NCBI GenBank assembly: GCA_016936255.1
Contig: JAFGYE010000114.1
Span: 55,673 to 119,672 of the forward strand
Source of the DNA: Marinifilaceae bacterium
GTDB taxonomy: Bacteria > Bacteroidota > Bacteroidia > Bacteroidales > Marinifilaceae
Direction of reading: 5' to 3'
DNA: 64,000 nucleotides
Shown here: positions 45,008 to 53,357 of the stretch, one piece after another
Layout of the letters: each line of letters starts with the position of its first letter
How positions within the stretch are numbered: position 1 is the first letter of the stretch
Notes under the pieces: generated by a model
The model's input: the letters and a program-made list of their open reading frames with translations, nothing else
Told to the model about the DNA's origin: nothing
Database searches by the model: none
Translations under genes and position numbers: made by a program

Positions 45008-48000
45008 ATGCAAAGTAAAAACCCAAGTAGAATTGAAATTAAATCGAAGGAGGTTAAAATTGATCAAAAAGATTTGATTCGTTATATCAACCTTCAGCTT
45101 GCCGCAATGGGCCAGCCTATTTTCACGGAAAATTCCGAAGGAGAAAAAAATCAATTATCTGACCCAAAATTTATTCAGCTTACCGATAGCTTAATAAAAA
45201 ATTATCGTGCTCAATCACGATTATTGGCAGATCATTTATGTCCTGTCGATCAACGTATACAAAACTTTTTAAATGAATATTTGGAAGATATTGACACGGA
45301 AGTTGCAAAGCTTCCTAGTTCAACCTTTATTCTGGACCAACCAGGAATAGCAAGAGAATTAAGTCTTCCACCAGATAAGGATGAACACATCACAGAGTTA
45401 TTAAGCTCTTATAGAATAAAACAAGGTGTACTTCACAACCCAAAACACGATAGAAGAACTACAAGCGGTTCATTTCATATTGTGGGGGGTAGTTTGCCGG
45501 TACCTTTAGATAAAATTGAATTGCCTAAAAAAGCTTTTGGTAAATTTCTACAGGCAGCTTTCTCACCCAGCCCGGAATTAAAACAACTTCCATTTACAGC
45601 AACTCAAGAAGAAAAAGCTGAACTGATGGTATCTCTTTTATTACGCCCGATAGTATGTCCGGAAGTAAAAGGAATAATCAGTCAAAAATCAATGGAGGTT
45701 CGCTTCTTTGCTCCTGGCAGCTTAGTAAGTAATCTTGATTTTGTTGAATCAATTTTTGGTAATGCCGGTGATCCTAACATTCCTGCTAACGATGCTGGTT
45801 TGGATATTGAACATTGGACAGGACATACGGGTTGTATTGTACTGGCTCCACAGTTATTGAACCTTAAAAAGAAAGAATTAGGCTTACCTCATTACGATGA
45901 TGCTACTGAGCGTCAGAGAAATGATGGCGTTTGCTGGAAGGATGAAAATGAGCTTTACAACAACGGAAATGCATTTAAGCTAACATGCCGCAGCGAAAAA
46001 GGTGTTGTAATTACCTTGATTGCTGATAACTACTTTGGCTACTCTAAAAAGGAAATCAAAACTCAAATTAGTTTCTCAGCCAATCTTTATGGTTTAGCTG
46101 AAGAAGAGCATTCAGGTGGCGCAATTGCATTCCCCCGTAAAAATTTGGGTGACAGCTTTAGCGGTGCACTTTTCATGAATAATGTATTAAAAAAACAGTA
46201 CAGTTTTGATGAAATGGTAAAACAATTTGGTGAAACAATGAATGTTCATCCGGAAGGTTATGCCGTTGACAAAGAATATTCAGACATCTATTACATAAAC
46301 GAAAATGCTAATATTGATGTTTATGAAAGTAAGGTAAGCTGGGAAAAGGATGGTAAAGAACAAAGCATTCGTTTGGTACCTAATAGTTACTACGTTCACC
46401 CTTCCGGATATAAAATGCACATGGAGAAGCATCCTTCGGCACCATCGTGGAGATTGGTAAGTACTGCTTCGGAGGGAACTTTCTGTCACAAACCTTGTAC
46501 TGTTTCCGGTGGAGGTAAATCTGAAATTTCAAAATCGTTATTAAATGCAATCATTTACAGCTCTTTCTATATCCAGGATATGGAGAAAGACTTTAATATT
46601 GCTGATCAGGTAATCAATCACGATTATACAAAACGTTGGAAAGATACTCCAAACAGAACAACTCCATCAAGATCTCTTTTAAGTTCTGACCGATCCTTAG
46701 GTTCTGTAGTGAAACTGTTAACTCCTTCGAAATATTATACTGCCGAATACAATGAATTTCTGAATACTATTCCGGATCATGTTAAAGCATTGGTATTATT
46801 TGTAAAGAGATTCTACCGTCCGGAAAGAACAGACAGCAGCTGGAGAGATTACTTCTCGGTTGATGTTATTAACGGAAGAAAAGGCCACGAGTTGCTCTTC
46901 AATAATCGTAAAATTGTTGCCAGTTACTTACGGGTAGGATTCGCAGGTGATAAATCATGGTATTTAAATAAGCTGCGTCAGGATTTTATTGCCGCAGCCA
47001 AAATTCAAATGGAAGATGATATTACAGCTTCAGTTGTACTCCCTGCCAGCCGATTCAGTTATTTGAATGATTGTTACGACAATAAGAGTATTAAGCTGAC
47101 TACAAATTGTGAACAACGTTTTTTCCAACGTCCGGATGAAGCAGTTCACAGAGGATACGATAAGGAAGCTGAAGCAGATCTTTCAATGAGAAATAACTTT
47201 ACATCAAACTATGAGCCTCTTACCAGAGAAGACGGTAAGGAATTGTTGGCAGATGCAATTGGTTTCGATTTATATACAAAGCCAATTAAAGAAATCATTC
47301 GACAAGGTGCTGAAAGCAAGAAGTCAAATTACTTTATTTCTCCTTCACACACTCGAATTGTAGATGGAAAACCGTCTCAAAACCCTCGCTATTTGCAGAT
47401 TAGACCTGACTTGGTTAATCCTGTTGACGATCGATTAGCTGAAATTGGGATTCGTTTGGCTAGAAAAATTCCTTTGAATGAACCAGTACATCATCCGGTA
47501 AATGCGGTTTTACCTGGTCGCAGAAATAATCCTGCTGATAAAAAAGCCGGAATTCGTGCATTGAGTGTTTACAACCCAATTCATTATCAGGAATTGCCTG
47601 AATTGTTCATGGATTTTATTTGCAGTTTAACAGGTAAATCTCCTTCAACAACAGGTGCTGGTTCTGAAGGCGCTTTAACAAAAGGTCCTTTCAACATGTT
47701 ATCTCCAACTACTGATTTAAACAATGCCTTACTTTCATACATCCTTACCGGATATCAAGGGTTTTCATCAGCTGCAGGTCACGTAGGTACCGAAAATCGA
47801 TTCGATCATGATGTTTCATTGTTAATTCCTGAACTTTGGTGTCGATTGAAAGAGGAAAACCGTGATCCTAAATTATTAATTCAGGAAGGTTCTCTTGAGA
47901 AGCTTTCTGATTTTGAATACGAAGGTGAAAAAATTCATGCCAGTCGTTTAGGATATCGTATTACAGAAGAATTCCTTTTCCGTTATATGAATCGAATCTT

Positions 48001-48499
48001 TGATGAGCCTCAAAACGTTTTTAACGAAAGAATGTTAAAACCTGAGATTCAGGATCTGGAAGCTTATGCTGATGGGATCAAAAATATCGTAGAAGCTCAA
48101 GAAAAAGTTGCAATCAACTTCTTTAAAGACAATAGTGTTTCTGCAGCAATTCCTCCATTGCAAATTCTTTTAAATATTATGGCCTACGGCCACTATAATG
48201 GAAAAGAAATAAGCGATCCGGAGCTGCGTAAGCAATTCGACCGTGAATTGGTAATTAACTCATCCTGGTATCAGGCCCGTTTGAAAAACAAGCAGCAAAT
48301 TGACATTAATTTCCACGAAAAACAAATTGCTTACTTAGAGGCTTTCATGGCCAACAAGATAAACGCAGAATGGAATGACGAATTGAGTTTGGAAGAACGT
48401 TTCTGGAAAGCTAAAAAAGAACTGGAACACGTTAAAACAGAAGAATATCTGCAAAGTTTAGTTGGTACAATTGGTGCCGATCCTTTATTTAAGGCCTAA
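45008..48499 (+). CDS. PPi-type phosphoenolpyruvate carboxykinase
   Basis: 1163 residues. The great length and blocks such as ADNYFGYSKKEIKTQISFSA, EEEHSGGAIAFPRKN and TGAGSEGALTKGPFN match what I recall of the pyrophosphate-dependent PEP carboxykinases described in Entamoeba and Propionibacterium. These enzymes make PEP and PPi from oxaloacetate and phosphate, or the reverse. VSGGGKSEISKS at about 499-510 stands where classical PEPCK has its P-loop (GxSGxGKTxLS). No signal peptide; cytosolic. It has its own promoter box and terminator. The assignment is from memory of the family without a search. Confidence 0.65.
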   Translation: MQSKNPSRIEIKSKEVKIDQKDLIRYINLQLAAMGQPIFTENSEGEKNQLSDPKFIQLTDSLIKNYRAQSRLLADHLCPVDQRIQNFLNEYLEDIDTEVAKLPSSTFILDQPGIARELSLPPDKDEHITELLSSYRIKQGVLHNPKHDRRTTSGSFHIVGGSLPVPLDKIELPKKAFGKFLQAAFSPSPELKQLPFTATQEEKAELMVSLLLRPIVCPEVKGIISQKSMEVRFFAPGSLVSNLDFVESIFGNAGDPNIPANDAGLDIEHWTGHTGCIVLAPQLLNLKKKELGLPHYDDATERQRNDGVCWKDENELYNNGNAFKLTCRSEKGVVITLIADNYFGYSKKEIKTQISFSANLYGLAEEEHSGGAIAFPRKNLGDSFSGALFMNNVLKKQYSFDEMVKQFGETMNVHPEGYAVDKEYSDIYYINENANIDVYESKVSWEKDGKEQSIRLVPNSYYVHPSGYKMHMEKHPSAPSWRLVSTASEGTFCHKPCTVSGGGKSEISKSLLNAIIYSSFYIQDMEKDFNIADQVINHDYTKRWKDTPNRTTPSRSLLSSDRSLGSVVKLLTPSKYYTAEYNEFLNTIPDHVKALVLFVKRFYRPERTDSSWRDYFSVDVINGRKGHELLFNNRKIVASYLRVGFAGDKSWYLNKLRQDFIAAAKIQMEDDITASVVLPASRFSYLNDCYDNKSIKLTTNCEQRFFQRPDEAVHRGYDKEAEADLSMRNNFTSNYEPLTREDGKELLADAIGFDLYTKPIKEIIRQGAESKKSNYFISPSHTRIVDGKPSQNPRYLQIRPDLVNPVDDRLAEIGIRLARKIPLNEPVHHPVNAVLPGRRNNPADKKAGIRALSVYNPIHYQELPELFMDFICSLTGKSPSTTGAGSEGALTKGPFNMLSPTTDLNNALLSYILTGYQGFSSAAGHVGTENRFDHDVSLLIPELWCRLKEENRDPKLLIQEGSLEKLSDFEYEGEKIHASRLGYRITEEFLFRYMNRIFDEPQNVFNERMLKPEIQDLEAYADGIKNIVEAQEKVAINFFKDNSVSAAIPPLQILLNIMAYGHYNGKEISDPELRKQFDRELVINSSWYQARLKNKQQIDINFHEKQIAYLEAFMANKINAEWNDELSLEERFWKAKKELEHVKTEEYLQSLVGTIGADPLFKA

Positions 48500-48524
48500 A
48501 ACGGACTTTGATGCTAAAATAATT

Positions 48525-48554
48525 GGGAACTCTACTATAGGGTTCCCTTTTTTT
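48525..48554 (+). terminator. terminator of the PPi-PEPCK gene
   Basis: GGGAAC / GTTCCC stem with an 11-base loop and a T-run of seven, 26 bases past the stop. Confidence 0.8.
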
Positions 48555-48564
48555 ATTCAGAAAA

Positions 48565-48684
48565 TTGAAAAAATAATGCCCGTGATATAGGGGAATCACG
48601 GGCAACAATTCTAAAGGGTTAATTAACCTACTAACCAGCCTTACGGCTGAACCTTTATGAGTTCTACCTCTCAGTAAGAACCCA
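48565..48684 (-). ncRNA. candidate structured small RNA
   Basis: Read on the minus strand, this 120-base stretch folds into four parts: a hairpin GTTCT / AGAAC (48661-48681); a closing stem TAAAGGTT / AACCCTTTA (48612-48657) enclosing a CAGCC-GTAA-GGCTG hairpin with a GNRA tetraloop; a GGTTA / TAACC arm; and a perfect ten-bp terminator hairpin TGCCCGTGAT / ATCACGGGCA (48577-48604) followed by ATTATTTTTT. A TATCTTTA box near 48690 could start it. The orientation rests on the T-run and the tetraloop. No Rfam family is recognised. Confidence 0.5.
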
Positions 48685-48901
48685 ATACTAAAGATATAAA
48701 AAAAAAATAAATATTTTTAACATTTTGTAACATTTCCCTTTCTTTAAAACAATTCCAAATCCTTCATAATATTGAATATAGATATATTTTAGAACTTATG
48801 TATGCCTAATTTTATAAGCGTACTAAACGATTTACAGAATTTAGAAGGATTAGGTTAGGCAGTATAATAGTTACATATAACAACATTATTAATGGATATA
48901 A

Positions 48902-48937
48902 TAAAAAATTAGCTTCGATTATCAACCGAAGCTAATT
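48902..48937 (-). terminator. terminator of the lactate operon
   Basis: Perfect ten-bp stem ATTAGCTTCG / CGAAGCTAAT with an eight-base loop, followed on the minus strand by a T-run; 87 bases past the porin stop. The rest of the gap 48685-49023 is AT-rich with nothing recognised. Confidence 0.83.
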
Positions 48938-49023
48938 GTAAATTAAGAAACTAATTCTTTGACGAACTTATTTCCTAAACACTTAAAATTGAAAAACAGA
49001 CTTTCTATATTTATTTAATATTC

Positions 49024-50259
49024 TTAAAATGAATATTTAAAATGTACGCTCAAACGGGTGCTTCCCACCTCTTTCGAATCTGCAACCTTACCGTTAATTT
49101 GAGTTGTACCATAAGCTGCTGCAGTATATAATGCCTGGGTACCTATCATGAAACTTCCGGAATGAAATTCAACTCTGGGACCAAACTGATAGATATAATC
49201 AATGTTTGAACCACGGCTATACAAACCAACAAAACTACTTCCATTCATTGCCAAATTATCATCAGCACCTAAGTTCTTGGTATAACCCGCAAAAAGTCCA
49301 TAGCGTACATTACCCGTTCTTGTATGTAAATCAGACCAAATTGAAGATGTTTTCACATTTGTGTATTCGTAATCGCCATTGGCCTTAACAGCTTTTACAC
49401 CGTAGCCGCCTATCATCACAAAATTATACATGTTTTGTCCGTAGATCGTCTGCAAGTTCCAAACTAGTTTATCCGTTTTAACTGTCATCCAGGCATTCAT
49501 TTGGTAACTGCTCAACATTTCATCGGTTTTTAAACCTGCTGAATTCACAACCATAGGCTTTAAGAATTTATAACCTGCTGTTGCACCCAAAGTAAATCCT
49601 TTCGCAAAATCGTACTTAACCTGAGCTGAAAATTCAGGAATACTGGCTTGCTGTACATATTTAACATCGGCACCATCCGGACCATTCGATTTAAAATCCA
49701 TTTCGGATAATGCAGCAATAAAAGCATAACCTTTGTCTCCTAATTTGCGGGTATATCTAAACTGAGGAGCTCTTCCCAACACATTAAAAGGTAAACCTCC
49801 CCCCCAATGAAGCACATCAGGATAAGAAGATGTTACAAACATAGGATGCCAGGTTTTACCCACCAAAAGTTCATCTTTTCCCCAATCTAATTTTACAAAT
49901 GCATGTCTTAAACGAAATAAACCAATTTTATCATTCGAAGTACCCACAAAATCACCTTGAATTGTAGCAGATCCTTTAGCTCCAAAAGCCTCGAAACCAG
50001 TAACACCAAAACTTAAACGAGAATGAATGGTAGTCATGAACAATTCTGAACGGTCATTTAAATCGGCTCCATTTGCATCAAAAGATTTTGCTGCAGGATA
50101 AAGAATTACATCTCCTTCACGAGTATTCACAGACTTACGACTATCAAGAATTGATTCTGCCGATACGAAACCACTGATTTTAACTTTTACCTCATCAGCT
50201 TTTTGAGCTATAGTTACTAAAGGAAGAAATCCCAGCAACATCAAATAAATTTTCTTCAT
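49024..50259 (-). CDS. outer-membrane porin of the lactate cluster
   Basis: 411 residues with a signal peptide (KKIYLMLLGFLPLVTIA) and a beta-barrel pattern ending in KYSF. Blocks such as LRHAFVKLDWGKDELLVGKTWHP and GSATIQGDF resemble trimeric-type porins. As the last gene of the lactate operon it may admit organic acids, which is inference from position. A gap of 119 bases separates it from the dehydrogenase gene. Confidence 0.75.
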   Translation of the reverse strand: MKKIYLMLLGFLPLVTIAQKADEVKVKISGFVSAESILDSRKSVNTREGDVILYPAAKSFDANGADLNDRSELFMTTIHSRLSFGVTGFEAFGAKGSATIQGDFVGTSNDKIGLFRLRHAFVKLDWGKDELLVGKTWHPMFVTSSYPDVLHWGGGLPFNVLGRAPQFRYTRKLGDKGYAFIAALSEMDFKSNGPDGADVKYVQQASIPEFSAQVKYDFAKGFTLGATAGYKFLKPMVVNSAGLKTDEMLSSYQMNAWMTVKTDKLVWNLQTIYGQNMYNFVMIGGYGVKAVKANGDYEYTNVKTSSIWSDLHTRTGNVRYGLFAGYTKNLGADDNLAMNGSSFVGLYSRGSNIDYIYQFGPRVEFHSGSFMIGTQALYTAAAYGTTQINGKVADSKEVGSTRLSVHFKYSF

Positions 50260-50378
50260 ATTAATTTGGGTTTTTTGAATTGAAACAGAACATGATCTAA
50301 TTCTCCCGAAACGAATTCATATACTAATTATATAAATAACAGATCATGCCTGTTTCCATCTTTGTGATTAATAATTTT

Positions 50379-53207
50379 TTATTTTCTTTTCGCAGTAGTT
50401 GCTCTGTCAACTAAATAAACGATCGATTGATAAGAAACGCCGCTGTTTAATGTCAAGCCAATTTCACAGGTTCTACTTGTTGAATACCCATTCTTAACTT
50501 CGGCAGGATGTTGAATTTTCAGATCACGTAAACCATGATCATTCAACTCGGAGTGAGTGAATCCGCGATCACCGGCAAAACCACAACAATTTGTGTCAGG
50601 CTTAACTACATTTTTAGCACAAAGCTTCGCCAGATCAACTAACTTATCTTCTACACCCAATTTTTTAGCAGAACATACAGCAAATACAGAAACGGTTTCA
50701 TCAAGTTGTTTAAAATTTAAGTGATCTTTCAAATGATCCATTATGAATTCAATTGGTTCGTATAGTTTCAATCTTGACTCCATATTCTCCTTCATGGTAT
50801 ACAAGCAAGGGCTCATGTCGCAGAGAATTGGATATTCCCCGTTGTTGCTTGCTTTTTTCAAAGCGGCTTCCAAATTATTGGATTTTTTCATTCCAGCTTC
50901 TTTAAAGCCTTTACTCAAAAATGCCATACCACAACAATGGTTGTTTAAATCCTCAGGATAAATAATTTCATATCCTGCCTTTTTAATCAACTTCTCCATC
51001 TTAATGGTCAAAGCCACCTTTTCGTCGTAATCTTTCGATACGCCCATACTTCTGTTGATACAAGATGGGAAATAAACGACCTTTTTAGGATTGTTTTTAT
51101 TCACTGCAGGTGGAACAATTTTGGGTGATCCTTTTGGAAAAGCCTTGGTCCAGCGAGGAATTGTATTTCCTGATAAAGTTCTTACACCACCAGCAATTCC
51201 AACCATCAAGCCTGATCCAAGTATGGAGTGAAAGAAATTCACAGTATTCAGACCCACTTTAGCATAGGACTGAACTTTATCCATATTATCGGCACACCAC
51301 ATGGCATATTTCTTTGCTTTTGGTGATGCATCATCCGCCCGAAGTTCCTTAACCAGTTTGCCGGTATCAATTTTCACAGGACAACTAAGCGCACATAAAC
51401 TATCGGTAGCACACATTTGCAAGGCCTCGTAATCGAATTGCTTTACCATACCGGCTAACTCGTGAGGAGTCTCTCCAGAGGCTTTTAAACGAGTAATTTC
51501 GCGGTAAGCAGCAATTCTTTGGCGCGGACTTAATGTTAGATTGGGCGAAACACAAGCCGGCTCGCAAAATCCACACTCCATACACTGATCTATTTTTTCG
51601 TGAGCAGCAGGAAGAGGTTTCAAATCCTTTAAATGAGCTTGTTTATCGGCATTCAGGATAACTCCCGGATTGATTAAAAAATGAGGATCGAAGATAGCCT
51701 TGATTTCCTTCATCAGGTTGTAAGCATCTGTACCCCACTCCATCTCAACATAAGGAGCCATATTTCGTCCGGTACCGTGCTCCGCTTTTAGAGCTCCATC
51801 GTAACGGCCAACAACCAAATCGGCCAATTCATCCATGAATTTGGCATACCTGTCGATTTCAGGTTGGGTTCCAAAATCCTGAGTAAATACAAAGTGTAAA
51901 TTGCCTTCCAAAGCATGACCAAAAATAACCGCTTCCGAATACTTGTACTTTTTAAACAAGTCCTGAAGATCCAAAGTAGCCTCGGCCAACTTTGGTACCG
52001 GAAAACAAACATCCTCAATAATAACAGTGGTTCCCACTTTACGCATACCGCCAACTGTTGGAAGTAAACCTTTACGGATTTTCCAAAGCATTGCAAATTC
52101 AGCAGGAACATCAGTAAATTCAATGGGTAATTCCACCTGAATATCCCGAAGGGAATTTGTAATTATTTCAATCTGCTTGTTTAATGTTTTAGCATCACCC
52201 GCTCTGGTTTCCACTAAAATAGCAGATGCACCAACCGAAAGTGTTTTTAAATAAGCAGGCACTCCAACATCATTCTCAACCGAACGCAATGCAGCCCTAT
52301 CCATTAATTCAACCGCAGCAACAGGCTCCGATTTTAAAATTGAAACCGCCCGGCAGGCTTTCTCAATATCAGGAAAAATCATTAACGAACTTGCTTTGTG
52401 CTTGTGCTCAATTACCGTTCTGTAAACCACTTCTGAAATAAATCCTAAGGTTCCCTCAGAACCAATCATAAGGTGAGTTAAAATATCAATCGGATCCTTG
52501 TAATCAACCAAAGCATTCAGGCTGTAACCGGTTGTATTCTTCATTTTGAATTTCTCACGAATCCGGGCATCCAAAGTCTTATTCTTCCGAATAGCTGCGG
52601 CCAATTGACTAATGCCCTTCAGCATATCTGAATGAGTACTCTTAAATGAAGCAATACTTTCCTTACAGGAGGTATCCAGAACGGTTCCATCATGCAAGAT
52701 TACACGGATAGAATCGATTGTTTTGTATGAATTCTCAGAAGTTCCGCAACACATTCCTGATGCATTATTGGCAGCAATACCACCAATCATCGCAGCATTA
52801 ATAGAAGCCGGATCCGGTCCGATTTTCTTACCGTAGCGTGCCAGCAAAGCATTTGCACGGGCACCCGTAATACCTGGCTGAAGACGAATTTTCTCTCCAT
52901 TATCAAGTATCGTATGCTTTTTCCAATGCTCTCCCGCAACCACCAAAACAGAATCGCTGATTGCCTGCCCCGATAAACTGGTTCCTGCAGCACGATAAGT
53001 AACCGGTATGTTTAAATTATGACATTCCCTCATAATTAAACTTACCTCAGCCTCACTTTTCGACTTCACAACCAATTTAGGAATTAGCCGGTAAAAACTA
53101 GCATCGGTTCCCCATGCAAGCGTATGAAGAGGATCATGAAACATTCTGTTCTTATCAATTGACTTTAGCAATCGTTCGTGTAAAATTTTATATTCTCCTG
53201 TCAGCAT
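50379..53207 (-). CDS. FAD/Fe-S D-lactate dehydrogenase (Dld-II type), paralogue 1
   Basis: About 942 residues: FAD_binding_4 domain (RAAGTSLSGQAISDSV; GPDPASINAAMIGGI), FAD-oxidase C domain ending in KAEHGTGRNMAP, two [4Fe-4S] motifs (CMECGFCEPAC, CATDSLCALSCP) and a C-terminal CCG domain (FPSCINRSMG, HCCGMAF, NCCGFAGDRG). Same architecture as Shewanella Dld-II, which oxidises D-lactate and passes electrons to quinone. I start at 53207 by comparison with paralogue 2; an ATG eight codons earlier also exists. 2-Hydroxyglutarate or glycolate are alternative substrates. Confidence 0.82.
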   Translation of the reverse strand: MLTGEYKILHERLLKSIDKNRMFHDPLHTLAWGTDASFYRLIPKLVVKSKSEAEVSLIMRECHNLNIPVTYRAAGTSLSGQAISDSVLVVAGEHWKKHTILDNGEKIRLQPGITGARANALLARYGKKIGPDPASINAAMIGGIAANNASGMCCGTSENSYKTIDSIRVILHDGTVLDTSCKESIASFKSTHSDMLKGISQLAAAIRKNKTLDARIREKFKMKNTTGYSLNALVDYKDPIDILTHLMIGSEGTLGFISEVVYRTVIEHKHKASSLMIFPDIEKACRAVSILKSEPVAAVELMDRAALRSVENDVGVPAYLKTLSVGASAILVETRAGDAKTLNKQIEIITNSLRDIQVELPIEFTDVPAEFAMLWKIRKGLLPTVGGMRKVGTTVIIEDVCFPVPKLAEATLDLQDLFKKYKYSEAVIFGHALEGNLHFVFTQDFGTQPEIDRYAKFMDELADLVVGRYDGALKAEHGTGRNMAPYVEMEWGTDAYNLMKEIKAIFDPHFLINPGVILNADKQAHLKDLKPLPAAHEKIDQCMECGFCEPACVSPNLTLSPRQRIAAYREITRLKASGETPHELAGMVKQFDYEALQMCATDSLCALSCPVKIDTGKLVKELRADDASPKAKKYAMWCADNMDKVQSYAKVGLNTVNFFHSILGSGLMVGIAGGVRTLSGNTIPRWTKAFPKGSPKIVPPAVNKNNPKKVVYFPSCINRSMGVSKDYDEKVALTIKMEKLIKKAGYEIIYPEDLNNHCCGMAFLSKGFKEAGMKKSNNLEAALKKASNNGEYPILCDMSPCLYTMKENMESRLKLYEPIEFIMDHLKDHLNFKQLDETVSVFAVCSAKKLGVEDKLVDLAKLCAKNVVKPDTNCCGFAGDRGFTHSELNDHGLRDLKIQHPAEVKNGYSTSRTCEIGLTLNSGVSYQSIVYLVDRATTAKRK

Positions 53208-53357
53208 ATTTTTTCTTGTTTCTATTTTCAAATAGGAACCAAACTATCCCTTCCTAAAATCTTTCTACAAGCTGAAAACGGCAATCGAATCAAACTCTTC
53301 CATTTCAGCTTGTAAAAAAAATTCCGGTCCTTTGCAATCTTCCACCGAATAAGGATG

